Shown here: positions 9,569 through 20,800 of the stretch, in pieces
Layout: each line of letters begins with the position of its first letter
How positions within the stretch are numbered: position 1 is the first letter of the stretch
Source: Symsagittifera roscoffensis
Lineage: Eukaryota > Xenacoelomorpha > Acoela > Convolutidae
Length of the DNA: 64,000 nucleotides
Assembly (NCBI RefSeq): GCF_963678635.1
Contig: NC_087071.1
Coordinates: forward strand, 10,357,588-10,421,587
Direction of reading: 5' to 3'
Translations under genes and position numbers: made by a program
The notes under the pieces: generated by a model
The model's input: only the letters and a program-made list of their open reading frames with translations
What the model was told of the DNA's origin: nothing
Database searches by the model: none

Positions 9569-11986
9569 TTAGATTGGTGTTATAGTATTGTCGTTGGTGG
9601 TTGGATGAGGGATTGTTGTGCTAGAAATTGTTCCTATTACATTGTTTCGTACTAAATGTTCATTTTGGTTGTTTAGGTCTGGATATAAACCAGGTTCGTT
9701 TTGTGAATCTGGTGGCATTAAGGGTACTGCAGGTTCATTTCGCTCTACCATAGGTATTGAAGCAGTGCTTTCTTGGTAAATATTTTGATTATGATTTTGT
9801 TGTCGTATTTGTTTTTGTCTTGAGTTTCGCAAATCTGATGATTCAAGATTGGAGTTTTCGTTTGAGAAAATAGAAGTAAAAACTGATAGGACGAAAAGGT
9901 TATACGCGGCACCTAATATTATCTTCCAGAAGCTCATAGTACGATTTGTTAGCTTATTAATTTCCAAAGCTTTAATAATTGTTACTATTATTTCTAGCAG
10001 GAATTTGAGAAAAAGAAAACAGGCAAAATAAATTCCGATTTTCTCTAGGAAAAAAGCAACAAAACCGAATGTTCCGATGAAACTATTCATGAAAAATCCC
10101 GGTGAGAGCAGAGAATCTAGATACATTTTTTGGTTTAAACCCATTGCGGCTGTTAAAGCGTCGGAATTTGCATAATCCATGTGTCCATTTTGGAGAACAG
10201 TTCTTGTAATTTTTTTGAGAATAGATGTTGATGCTGTGTTATGAAAAATGTTATCCCAAAAAGCTTTTAATTGTTTTGGGGTATACATGCCTGCGCGTCG
10301 CGAATCGTATACGGGAAATTCCGTAATATGGCCTATATCTTGTGGAGCGAACATTAAAGGAGTCTTGAAGGGTATTGGAGCCGGCATTAATTGGTACCAA
10401 GATAATTTATCATCTAAGTCAAGTTGAAAGGCAATTTTGTAGCCACCAACGCAATGTATTTTGTTGGCAAAAGGAAAAATTTGGCGGGTAATAGGGTCGA
10501 CAAACATTGTTCGCCCATTGTAAAAGATCGGTATTCGATCAAAGCATTTTTCGAGAACTTTAAGAGGTGAAACTTTTTTAGGGCAGTGATACAGCCAGCC
10601 AACTGCTCCATCGGTGTCCAAAAACATAGAGCGGTTGCCAGTTAACATGTATCCTGCAAGCCTGGTATTTTGTAAAGCTAACATCATTATTGTTAGAATT
10701 TGTGTTCTTTCGAGTTCACATTGATTCTGTAATAATGTGATTTCAGAATGTCTGAGTTGTTTAGCATTAAAGTACATTATGTAATCTAACTTTGCACCCA
10801 GATGAAGTTCGTAATCAATTTCATCGGTACCTACATGGCGCCAAAGAGGATCCCGATTTTTATTGTTACGTTCATCATGGAGGAAGGAAAAATTACTTGA
10901 TCCCAGAGGATAGTTCAAAGGTTTCACTCTTATTTGATCGTTCTTATTTATTTGCATCTGATAGTAATTTCTATCATCATGTCGTATGTTGCTGGGTTTA
11001 CCAGTGTTCATATCAAAACCGCCTGTATAAGAAATAAACAAGGACTCGAAATTTGTTTTATATAATGCTCCTGGCCTGCTGCAGACTTCTTGCTGCTTGT
11101 TGTAAATGCGAATTTTGAGTTCTAAGCCATTGGGTGCCGATCCCTCACTCAGTATATGATATTGAGGGTGGTCCAACTTATTAGCGTACTTGACCATTTT
11201 CGCTTTTTGAGAAAACAATTTTGTGACTACGCAATTTTCGGGCATGTCCCATGTGTAAGCATAAGGGTCTAGTGATGTTGATTCGCATCCGCCTTCGAGT
11301 ACTGTGCACGGTAATGGGATACCGTAAGAATTTTGTACTTGTTTTGTTTCTAGATTTAATTTGAGCTGAACTTTTTGCATGTGCGTTTCGTAGCTATAGT
11401 GTTTGATTTGTCCCCTTTTCTTGCATGATGTCGAACTATCGCCTTCTAATGATGTTCCTTCATTTCTGTGTTGTAAAATACTTTCATCCATTTTTATAAT
11501 TAGTTCATGGGTGTAACCATCTTCATTCACTGTAATTTTGTTGTTTTTTGCTGCTTTTTTGCAATCTTCTGGTGGTATAATAATTTCATAGGTTATCATG
11601 TTCATATTGTGAACGATGGAAGAATGTGCCCACATTCCGCAATTATAACGAATGGGAAATGTTTTAATTTTACACATAACTGCGTTCACGTATGTTCTAT
11701 AAGACCGTTGATATACGCTAATTGTGCTATCGGTAGTGTAAAGGTTTTCTGGGCTAACTTTACATGGGGCCACTTGATTTGAAGCATACATTTTATTTTC
11801 CTGCATGCTTGAACAGTCATAGTGAGTAACTTTGAGAAAATTTGATACGTTTTCCAAATCATCATTCTGTAGAATGACAAAAGTTATAAATGTTGAAAGC
11901 AGAGTAGTAAATTTCATCATTATCGCGAAGTTGCTAAAAATTAGCAATAGTAAATTTTTTGGTTGGTTTTTATTGAAAGAAACCAT
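9569..11986 (-). CDS. env: Env-like membrane glycoprotein (element 1), intact
   Basis: An open frame of 805 residues. An N-terminal hydrophobic stretch at about residues 22-40 is a likely signal peptide. A large Cys-rich ectodomain follows with several N-x-S/T sites. Two hydrophobic segments lie at about 636-670 and 685-708, followed by a cytoplasmic tail of about 97 residues containing GLYPDL, a match to the LYPxL ALIX-binding motif. Conserved blocks CELERTQIL, GNRSMFLD and KKVSPL are shared with the env of element 2. The position directly after integrase is the retroviral env position. The Cys pattern recalls glycoproteins captured from chuvirus-like RNA viruses, but that is an unverified inference. 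It is intact although gag-pol is broken. Confidence 0.75.
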   Translation of the reverse strand: MVSFNKNQPKNLLLLIFSNFAIMMKFTTLLSTFITFVILQNDDLENVSNFLKVTHYDCSSMQENKMYASNQVAPCKVSPENLYTTDSTISVYQRSYRTYVNAVMCKIKTFPIRYNCGMWAHSSIVHNMNMITYEIIIPPEDCKKAAKNNKITVNEDGYTHELIIKMDESILQHRNEGTSLEGDSSTSCKKRGQIKHYSYETHMQKVQLKLNLETKQVQNSYGIPLPCTVLEGGCESTSLDPYAYTWDMPENCVVTKLFSQKAKMVKYANKLDHPQYHILSEGSAPNGLELKIRIYNKQQEVCSRPGALYKTNFESLFISYTGGFDMNTGKPSNIRHDDRNYYQMQINKNDQIRVKPLNYPLGSSNFSFLHDERNNKNRDPLWRHVGTDEIDYELHLGAKLDYIMYFNAKQLRHSEITLLQNQCELERTQILTIMMLALQNTRLAGYMLTGNRSMFLDTDGAVGWLYHCPKKVSPLKVLEKCFDRIPIFYNGRTMFVDPITRQIFPFANKIHCVGGYKIAFQLDLDDKLSWYQLMPAPIPFKTPLMFAPQDIGHITEFPVYDSRRAGMYTPKQLKAFWDNIFHNTASTSILKKITRTVLQNGHMDYANSDALTAAMGLNQKMYLDSLLSPGFFMNSFIGTFGFVAFFLEKIGIYFACFLFLKFLLEIIVTIIKALEINKLTNRTMSFWKIILGAAYNLFVLSVFTSIFSNENSNLESSDLRNSRQKQIRQQNHNQNIYQESTASIPMVERNEPAVPLMPPDSQNEPGLYPDLNNQNEHLVRNNVIGTISSTTIPHPTTNDNTITPI

Positions 11987-12128
11987 TGTTTTTTAAAAAA
12001 TTGACTAGTTTGATTGACGATTACGTGTGGGGTCATAGTTTGAATAATCTTTTGTATCCAAATTGATGACCCGGAGATTACAAAATAAGTTTTTTAGGTT
12101 TTAGTTAGTGAAGACTATTAGAGATTTT

Positions 12129-13212
12129 TTAATTGAATCCTGCTTGGTAGAAGCTGGGTTGTCGCCGATGTCTCTGAGGTCTTTCGTTTGTCGAGCCCAT
12201 TTGAACAGATGTCTGTCCGTTTTGGGGCTGGTGTGTTGATGTAGATGGTATATATGACAATTCATCGAAATTATTACCATTCCTATCGTTTGGATAGAGA
12301 GGTGTTGAGGTTAGCCTTCTCTGAGCTAATCCTGGTGTATGTGGCATTTGTATAGTTTCTGTGTTGTGCTCTTGAAATCCTGAGTCGATATTCGTTAAGG
12401 TTTTTTCTTGCTCAGTTTCATGTAGTTCTATATTATTTTCTCGTCTATGGTGTGTTTCGACAGGTAAATATTCTGATGAACCCATTGGGTTTTGAAATGA
12501 TTTGTTGGTTAGTGGTGTATTGACAATTTTATTCCTTGATTTCATTAGATTTTCATAGAATGGTTTGTAGGAATGGTCTTTTAAAACATAGTCATTCACC
12601 AGTTCCTTTGCTTTTTCTTCAATGGGAAAGTATTCAATTAGATGGTTTCTATGAGCTGTCTTTTTTATAGTTTGATCTGAATCTAATTGTATTTCATAAT
12701 TTACATTCGTTACTTTGTTTGTTACCGTATATGGGCCTGATCGTAGTTCTTGTAATTTTTTTGATTTGCCATCTTCTATGGAATGGTTTTCCATCAGTAC
12801 TTTTTGACCTATTTCTAAGGGTTTTCCTAATTTATATTTATTTCGATATTTGTGGATTTTGGCGTTGTTTTCAAGACTTTTCTTGTAAGCTGTATTATAG
12901 ATGTATTTAAATTGGTTCTCTCTGATAAGTAGTGAAGTGTTAATTTTTGGTTTTAATAATGGTTGTATAGCTTTATTTGATGATGTTTGTAAAGAATGTC
13001 TGTGTAATGGGAGATTAGCACAGAATTCAGAGTTGCACGTTAATTCTGAATTTCGGAGTAATCCTAGTTTTAAAGAGATTGGTATTTGAGGTTTTTCGTA
13101 TGGTGTTAATCCAGTACTTGCGTTGATAGTGGTGTTATGAGCGAAAGCGAATTTCGCAGCTAGATCACTCCAATTTCCCTTTGCTTGATCAAAGAAAATT
13201 CTAAAATGTGTT
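12129..13212 (-). pseudogene. pol: pol C-terminal part: end of integrase and tail (element 1)
   Basis: This frame continues the integrase after a one-base frameshift near 13212. It holds the last helix of the catalytic core region (FAFAHNTTINASTGLTPYE), a lysine-rich linker and a GPY/F-like module (RSGPYTVTNKVTNVNYEI). A 150-residue polar tail rich in Asn, Gln, Thr and Pro follows and ends before env. GPY/F modules lie at the C-terminus of Ty3/gypsy integrases. Confidence 0.75.
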
Positions 13213-13213
13213 C

Positions 13214-14581
13214 CTAATGTTTGTTTTGTGTTTCCACTTTACCATTTGTCCATGGTGAATATGCGGTTCTGGGAGCATGTGTTATTCCTAGTTCATGAAG
13301 CCAACTAGTAAAATCTTCGTTCATGAAAGCTGTTCCTTTATCATAAACTAGTTTTTGTGGAATACCAAATGTGAGAATAAATTTTTCTAAAGTTTTTATT
13401 GTTTCAAATGCGGTAGTGTTAGCAACTGGATATACTTGGATGAATCGAGAAAATGAATCTACTACAACTAAACAGTGTTTTTTTCCGTTTGATGTAGGAT
13501 TAATTGGTCCCTTATGATCTATGTGTACAGTACGAAACGGGAAAGGTACTGTATCCGTCCATTGTTGTAACGGTGCTTGGTTAAGATCGTGACGTTTATG
13601 CTTATTTTTTTGACAATCAAGACATCCTGCTATTAAATGGGTTATCCATTTATACATGCCTGGCCAAAAGAAAAATCGTTTTATATTCGCAATGGTTTTG
13701 TCTTTTCCTACATGACCTGCTAACTGATCTGTATGTGCCAATTCAAATGTTTTTATAAAAAGGGATATAGGTACACAAATTTTAATTTCTTTTACTTCGG
13801 GATTATCTGATGCTTGTTCAATGCAAAGAATTCTTCCTATTAATAGTAAAGTTTCAAATTTGTTTAGATATGAAGTTAAGGCTCTTGATTGTCTATAGTG
13901 TATATTTTTTGAGTCTTTGTTTTTGTTTCTTACTAATTCTTTTACGATTTTTATGACTGCATCGGTGTCTTGTTCTTTAGCAATAAGTTCTGTGTTTAAA
14001 TCTATATTTTTTCCTAGGTTGTTGAAACTAGTAAGTATCTGAGTAAGGTTATCCTTGTTTGTAAGTGTTTCGTTTGGCAGTTTGGTTGCAAGTTTTTTGT
14101 TTTCTAGTTTATTGGTTAATTGTTCACATAATGCAATTTCATCGTTTAGTAAACATTCTTGGATTATCTCATCTTGTTCATTAATCGTTTCAAAATATAA
14201 GAGGTCGGACTGGTCTTCAATATCGTAATTTGACATATAATCCCCAAATTGGGTTGGGTTAGTGTTCAATTCGAAGGACAATTCGGAGTAGTTATGATCG
14301 GATTCTTCGTCAAAGGCATTATTATTTGGTACTTTGTTTTGAATCATTCTAACTTGGTTGATAGCTGAACCTTGTATAAAGCAAGAACTTATGTCAGTTA
14401 GTGAACAAATTTGTTCTTTTTTTGTTTCCTTTGGTATTTTGATTAATTTGTCGTTATTTATTTTGAATCTAGTTACACCATTCTTATCTTGTTTAATGAC
14501 AGGAAAAAATTCGTCGCTGGGTCCCTTTTCGGTGTCATGTACTATGAAGTATTTTTCTTCGTAGCCATTTTTGTCGAAAAA
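13214..14581 (-). pseudogene. pol: Integrase zinc-binding and catalytic core (element 1)
   Basis: The frame runs from just after the TAA at 14582 to a stop caused by a frameshift at about 13214. It carries an HHCC zinc-binding module (HTDQLAGHVG ... CLDCQKNKHKR), then the catalytic core with HIDHKGPI, VYDKGTAF and NGKVETQN supplying the three acidic residues. An acidic linker of about 160 residues precedes the integrase. Integrase joins the cDNA to host DNA. The break separates the core from its C-terminal domain, so this copy alone is unlikely to make an active enzyme. Confidence 0.85.
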
Positions 14582-15241
14582 TTAAATGTCTTTGGGAATT
14601 TTTTTATGTTTAAGTTGGTGTTTGTCTAAATCTTTAGTTGTTACATTTCTGCTTAAAATATCTGGGAATGCTAGGTTTTTTCCTTCGGTCCAAATAATTT
14701 TTAAATTTTGGAATTGTGATATAACCAATTGATATCTAAAATATCTATGGGAGAGTTTACCTCTTCTTCCCCAAAGGTAAATCAAAGCTTCGTGATCAGT
14801 ATAGAGATATATTGGATGTGGTGACCCTAATAAATAGTGTTCGTATGTTTGTAGAGCTGATACAACACCGCAAAGCTCTCTAGCTGTTGTTGACATTTTT
14901 TGTTCTTCTTTGTTATAAACTCTTGAATTAAAGGAGATAATACGTTTTCCTTCTGGGAATTCTTGTACCAATATTGAACCTATTCCTATTGATGATGAAT
15001 CCATGTGTACATGGAAAGGATATCTTGTGTCTGGTATTGCTAAGATTGTATCGGCGCTAATTCTTTCTTTTATGTCGTTAAATAATTTTTCATGATCTTG
15101 TGTCCATTTAAAAACTGTATCATTTCGTATCAAATCATAAAAAGGCTTTGAGTCTACATGTAAGTTCTTTATATACATACTATAAAATCCTAAACAACCT
15201 AACACTCTCATTACATCTCTTTTGTTCTCTGGCGATTTCAA
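14582..15241 (-). pseudogene. pol: RT connection and RNase H (element 1)
   Basis: This 219-codon segment continues the reverse transcriptase after a frameshift in a run of nine A (15324-15332) and ends at an in-frame TAA. RNase H signatures are HMDSSSIGIG (first Asp), ARELCGVVSAL (Glu) and YTDHEALIYL (Asp). RNase H removes the RNA strand during cDNA synthesis. The TAA lies where the homologous pol of element 2 reads on through KNIKFY. Confidence 0.85.
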
Positions 15242-15251
15242 TGCTTTAAGA

Positions 15252-16661
15252 TCATCTACCTTTTTCTTGACTGGTTGTATGCCATTTGTACTTATTACAT
15301 TTCCTAAAAACTGTACTCTTCTTAAAAAAAAATTTTGTTTTTTCTGGTTGAGCTTTTAGTCCTGATTTTCTTAATAAGTCATGGAATGTAGCAATGATGT
15401 CGAACATTTCTTCTACAGTTTGTGCTTGCATTATTGTATCGTCTATATAGGTTACTGCTTGATTTCTTTTTATTAAGGGTGCAAAATGTATTGTCATTAT
15501 TCTACTAAAGAAATTTGGTAGACCACACAATCCGTAAAAACCTCGTTTAAAAGTGTATTGTTTTGATCCAATTACAAAGCTTGTTAATTGTTCTGTTTCT
15601 TCTGTTAAAGGTACTTGATTGTACGCTGAGCATAAATCACTCGTGGTGAAGAAGTTTCCTTTTAGCTTAGTGATGAGCGATCCTATTGGTTCTAATGGCC
15701 ACGAATAACGACTTAAGTCAGTTATTGAGTTCAGGTATCTCGCATCGATAACGAGCTTGACTATGTTCCCTTTTGGAAGTATGATATTTGGGTTTATAAA
15801 TTCTGACCCAATTTCGGTATTACTTCCCATTTCTCTAATTATTCCTGATTTACATAGTTGGTCTAGTAAGTCATTCAGTTTTTCTTGGTAATGAAATGAA
15901 ACTCTTGATGGTCTTTGTTTAGTCAATACAGAGTTTGGTAAAAGCTTTACGTGGAATTTTTGCTTTATTAGTCCTACGTCGTATTTATGTTGTGAATATA
16001 CGTTTTTATTCTGTAATAGCATATTCATTAGGTCTTGTAATTGATTTTGGTCTATATCAGAGTGAGTAAAGTCAAACTTTTTTAGAAACTCTTGTTTTGT
16101 CTTGTCAAATTTTTTCTGGATTTCATGAATTTGTGTATTTGTAAAATGTGTTTGGGAATTTAGTTCAGATTTGGGTTTCAGGTCCTTCAATTCCTTGCTG
16201 AAATCTGTTTCTAGTTCGTATTTATTTGTATAATCTAGTTCTTTTTGTTTCAAAAGTTCCTTGTTTTTCTTTTTTGAATTTTTATGATTTTCACTAATTG
16301 AAGAATTTTTGAAGAACAGTTGATTTTTTGATTGTTCACTTACATGAAAAATATGATCTAGATGTTCGTTTTTGTTGAACAAAACTTCCATAAAAGCTAT
16401 ATTGTCTGCGACGCTGTATATTGTTTTTGAATCAGTTTCAATATCTTCGAAAGTTTGTCCAATTGAGCCTTTAGATATAATGACTTTCGATTCTTTAGGG
16501 TTGTTTAACATTATAGGTAACGTTTTCTCGTCATGGTTACAATAGGTGTTATAAGTATATATCCCTTTTTGTTGTAGATCTTTATCTAGTTTGAACGATG
16601 TTCCCTTTTTGAAAACTTTGTCAGCTGGGGATATTGAAATGACACGAGTTGATTTTGGTGC
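15252..16661 (-). pseudogene. pol: Reverse transcriptase (element 1)
   Basis: The frame is open from after the TAA at 16662 to a frameshift at the A run near 15330. About 180 residues of charged linker precede the polymerase. RT motifs include KLVIDARYLN, SDLCSAYNQVPL, FYGLCGLPNFFSRIM and the catalytic TYIDDTIMQ. The sequence type is Ty3/gypsy. It copies element RNA into DNA. As it stands the RT is disconnected from its RNase H. Confidence 0.88.
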
Positions 16662-17165
16662 TTAAGTTATGGTTTGGTCTAAAAGTACATTCTGATAACT
16701 ACTTATAAATGGATAGCTTTTGCTTTTTATATTGCTGATAGCGACTGATACTCCTGGGTACATTTTAAGTTCTAGTTTCGGTGTTGAAAAGTCGATCGAT
16801 TTAGTTGAATTAGAGAGGAAATCCATACCTAATATATTAAGTTTACATCCGTCCTTGGCCGCAACCCATGCTCGACAATTTTTACAGAATAATCACCTTT
16901 ACTGTCAAAACTAGCGTTAAAATTTGTATATCCTAAGAGTTTGAGTTTTTGTCCATTAACAGCAAATGTTTTGGATTGTGCTTTAGTAAGTGTCAACTTT
17001 TGTATTTTTGCGTATTCTAAATAGGTATCATAATTTAACAGTGAACAAGTTGCTCCAGTATCTACTAAAATTTGGGTTTCAAGGCCGTTCTTTTTATTTT
17101 TGTCTCCGACGGGATGTTGATATAGATTAATATACATTTGTGACTTTTTATCTTGCGGAGACTGT
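16662..17165 (-). pseudogene. pol: Aspartic protease (element 1)
   Basis: The segment 17137-16829 carries ILVDTGATCSLLN, the Asp-Thr-Gly-Ala active site of retropepsins, about 30 residues from its start. A one-base frameshift near 16870 breaks the frame. The second conserved block (NILGMDFLS) lies in the neighbouring frame, which ends at TAA 16662-16664. The protease cleaves Gag and Pol. It seems to have been part of one long gag-pol frame. Confidence 0.8.
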
Positions 17166-17253
17166 TCTAGTTTAAAGTAAGTTCTTCGCCTTCGTCATCG
17201 CTGTAATAGCCATGGATTTTATTCTCACTAAATTGTACTTTAGGGTTTCTGTC

Positions 17254-18520
17254 TCAACTATTTTCTCTGGAGGATGGTTTTGAATCAGCTAGGGATCTTG
17301 CCTGATTATTGTAGGATGGGAATTTATTTTCGTGAGGTCTGTTTTGGTATCGCGTTCGATAATTGTCTTGTGAAAATGATCTTCTATTTCGATCGGGTAT
17401 AGAATTGCTTCTGTTCCTATTTTGATTATAGTTGTTTGAGGCTGTGTTGTAAGTATTATAACGATTTGGGTTATTTTGATCGTTAAATCTATTATTGAAA
17501 TTTCTATCTCTAGATCCAAAAATTTGAGATCGAGATCTATCGAATCTATTTGTTCTGTCATTGAACTGTCTAGGATACGGAGAATATGGTCTGTTATTGT
17601 TGTTTCGCTGATTATAGCCATTGTATTTATTGTTATAACTATTTTCTTCTCGAGGCCTGGATCTCCTATTATAATTGTCTGAGAATTTTTCACGATACTG
17701 AGGTGGTTTTCTGTTTTGATCTTTGTGGCCTCTATATTTAAAACAAACACTGATAGTATGACCTGACCTACGACAGCATTTACAAAATCGGGTATGGTTT
17801 TGTTTGTTTCTGGGTTCATTTGGGTTATAGGCTGCATTTATTTTATGATCTTTCATTAGTCCTGTTAACTCCTTAAGCTGATCCTTTATTCCTTCTATCT
17901 CCAACTTATTATCAACACTACTTGAGGCTGTTCCAGTAAACTCACTACTTACTGCAAAACTTAAGTCTTTTGTGGCAATATGATCTTTTAATTGTTGCCA
18001 TGTTGCGGGTGGATTCTCAATTAGGAATTGATGAGCCTTTTGTTTCAAGCCTGGCGGGCTTAAGCCGCGTACAAAGAATTCCATTTTCTTTGCTGTTCTT
18101 TGATCATCATTAAAAGTTGGATTAGGCCATCCACGGTCTACTGCGGTGCTTAATCTATGTATGTAGCTTTTAATGAATTCATCAGGTTGTCTTTTTATGT
18201 TTTCTGCTCATTCGTCTCCTATACTTATCCTTATCATCAGTGAACCTATCTATGAATTGATCTCTTATATCAATCCAAGGTAAGTTTGCTGCTAGTCCCT
18301 GATACCATTGAGCGGCTGGACCTCTTAATATTGAACCAAATAAGGCTCTTTGTCTGTTATCATATGCGTCTTGTTCGTCACCCGCGTCTCCTGGTCTAGT
18401 GCCTAGGGAAAATGCTATCTTTTTCTCTACTATATCAAGAAAATCTCTTGCATCTTCATTCGGATCTAAGCCGGTAAACTTTTCGAGAGCTAAATCTGGG
18501 TATGCTACTACGTTTGCCAT
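17254..18520 (-). pseudogene. gag: Gag (element 1), frameshifted once
   Basis: Gag starts at the ATG at 18520. A one-base frameshift at about 18206-18215 separates the capsid start from the remainder, whose open frame resumes and runs to 17254. The capsid-like region includes KFTGLDPNEDARDFLD and GPAAQWYQGL. A zinc knuckle CKCCRRSGHTISVC (C-x2-C-x4-H-x4-C) binds RNA. A tail of about 110 residues rich in Arg, Asn and Tyr follows. AYPDL near residue 6 matches the YPxL late-domain motif. Gag forms the particle shell. Confidence 0.82.
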
Positions 18521-18613
18521 CTTTGTTTAATTTACTCAATGCTTTGTTAACATTATATAAAGGGTTTGGATGTGTTGTGTACTGATCAATTGTTTGGACT
18601 GAAATAATTGTAT

Positions 18614-18897
18614 TTAAGTTACAATGAAGTTTGCTGGGTTCAATGAATACGAATTTTTGTTAGATAGATCAATAGTGCTATGGGGCTGATTTAGCTTTTT
18701 TAAGATATAAGTTATCTCTGGGGTATAGCTGCTGGAAAGAATGGTTAATTCGTGAATATTTTTGTGTGGGTGTTTGGATAAAATTGTGATTTGATCTTTT
18801 GGATATTGGTGATATACCAAATAATTTTTGTGGATTTATTTTTTAATTTCAGTTTTAAATTAAATGCTGTTGTATTTACTTGATAAAAGTTGGTCAT
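18614..18897 (-). pseudogene. Small accessory protein C2, frameshifted (element 1 family C)
   Basis: The ATG at 18897 opens a frame whose first 35 residues align with C1 (NLKLKLKNKSTKIIWYITN against NLKLKLGNKVSNIIWYITN). A single frameshift near 18795 moves the rest, which aligns with C1 in the next frame (ITILSKHP ... HELTILSSSYTPEITYIL). Together the two frames cover a protein of about 94 residues, the length of C1. It lies directly upstream of gag. Function unknown. Confidence 0.6.
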
Positions 18898-19078
18898 AGA
18901 ATTTTACATCCTTTTAGGGACATAAATATTTATGTAGGGAATGATAAACAATATAAAAAATATTTAAATTTTTCTTATGAACTTGTTATTATTTTTAATT
19001 TTTGTTAAGGAAAATTTTGTGTTTTTAAAAAAAATTGATTAAAATGCAAGTAGTTTTGTGCTTGGGTATTTTAGGACA

Positions 19079-19354
19079 TCAAAAAGCAATCGGGAGTGAA
19101 GCAATTAATCGCTCTTCCGGTATACAAATTATGTTATTAGGTATTTTTATTTGCTGAAGAATTGTGTCAATTTCTGGAGTATATCGTCGAAAGAAGACGT
19201 ATAATTCGTGTTTATCTTCGTTAGGTTGTTTTGCTAGTATACTAATATGATTTTTTTCAGTGTTAGTGATATACCATATGATGTTAGAGACTTTATTTCC
19301 TAATTTGAGTTTTAAATTTATTGTACTGACGTCAATTTTAAAATGTGTTGACAT
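19079..19354 (-). CDS. Small accessory protein C1 (element 1 family C)
   Basis: A 91-residue ORF from a true ATG, the first gene after the leader and upstream of gag. It is paralogous to C2. Its C-terminal half KHELYVFFRRYTPEIDTIL recalls the conserved segment of family A (QEIEIDSSNKKYDYICSLL) in spacing of Glu, hydrophobic and aromatic residues, so families A and C may be distant relatives. Being upstream of gag, it would be the first cap-proximal ORF on the genomic RNA. No known domain. Confidence 0.6.
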   Translation of the reverse strand: MSTHFKIDVSTINLKLKLGNKVSNIIWYITNTEKNHISILAKQPNEDKHELYVFFRRYTPEIDTILQQIKIPNNIICIPEERLIASLPIAF

Positions 19355-19479
19355 TAATTTCTCGATGTTTGTTTTCTTTTTCTTAAGCCAAGTTGTACTA
19401 TTTGGTTAGTATGTCTTAGAGTAATGAAAACCTCTTAGGAATTATTGAATATTAACAAAGGTTATTAATAATAAGATAA

Positions 19480-20800
19480 GGGAATAAAAAAAATTTTTTC
19501 TAAAATTTTTTCTAAGTTTTCCAAGTTTTTTATTCACTGAAACCTTAACTGAAACCTGAAACTTTGTTCAAGTGAAGTTTTATTGATGCTATGGTGCCTT
19601 GAATGAAGTTTGCTGGGTTTAATGGTTATTATATGCCTTTAATGGTTATTATTGATTCAAAACTTAATTTTTTTGGTAAAAATTTTAGAAAATTTTTTGA
19701 CTGAAACGATAATCTGAAACCTGAAACTATGGTAGCTGAAGTTGAGTTTTTTAATCTTAAAATTTTGTATACGCTTTGTTATATCTGGTTTTTGCTTTAT
19801 CTTGCAAAAAAATTCGAGAAAACCGAATCTTTTGATATCTTAAACTTAGTTTTTGAAAACTCAAACCTGAAACTCTTAAACTCTCTCAAACTCGGTGCAT
19901 GAAAATAAAAAGTTGGTTTTTGATAGCTGGTCTAGTGTAATTTAGAATTTTGAACAGGTTTGTAACTTCAAAATCAAAAATTTGTTTGCGGAAACCTAAG
20001 TTTTTGGGGCTGAAACTATGATTTCTAGAACTGAAACTATGGTTTGACCACTTGGTTTTAGAGTTTTGAGATTGGAAATTTAGGTTGGTCTCTCTAATAT
20101 TTTTCTATTCCAGCAATAAAATTGCCAAAAAGATGAAAATTTTAGCCTAAAACGACGATTTTAGTTTCCTGAAACTATAAGTTTGAGGGCTCAAACTAAC
20201 ACCTTCTAGAAGTTTTTTGAGTTTAAAAATTTGTTAGTGCATTAAGAATTCCTATTATCTTTCAATATTTCACAAAAATTTCATATGGGAAGCAAAATTT
20301 TTGGGTCTGAAACCAAAAACACCAATTCTGAAACGTACGTTTCAGCCTTAGGAACTAAATTCTAAAATTGGTTTGGTGGGTTTTAACACCGTTAGTTTTT
20401 TCTAGAAAGTCAAAATTCGGCGTTCGGAGCTCAATTTTGAGACCAAAAACTCATTTTTTGTGTTCTGAAACCTGAAACTAACAAAAACGTACCATTTAAG
20501 ACCAGGTTTTTGACTTATGGTATACAAATTTGGGTTTGACTAGTTCAACTTTTGCTGTTTTACCCGAATCCGTTTACAGAAACTAAAAATTCTGACCGGA
20601 AACTGTACTTATTTTAACTGAAACGTTTGACCCTATAACTGAAACCTAGACTGAAACCAAAAATTTTGGCTGGTAAAAATCAATTTTTTAGTGCTTATGC
20701 TATCATATGAAACCTAGTTTATCAATATAAAGTCGATGTGTCAGTGTTTAGACTTAGTTTTTGTTGTGAAACCTGATATTTTTGTGCTGAAACTAAAACT
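19480..20800 (-). repeat. Leader with dispersed TGAAAC repeats (element 1)
   Basis: On the plus strand the word CTGAAACC/CTGAAACT, or TGAAAC, recurs roughly twenty times in about 1.3 kb, together with many CAAACT and GAAACC variants. In the element's own sense the motif is GTTTCA(G). No open frame runs through it. The stretch lies between the 5' LTR and the first gene, so it is transcribed leader. It could be a decayed tandem array, a binding platform or a packaging region; nothing here decides. Confidence 0.55.

Noticed and set aside
19480..20800. CRISPR-like or telomere-like repeat
   Set aside because: Spacing is irregular, units are only six to eight bases and the locus is a retroelement leader in eukaryotic DNA.
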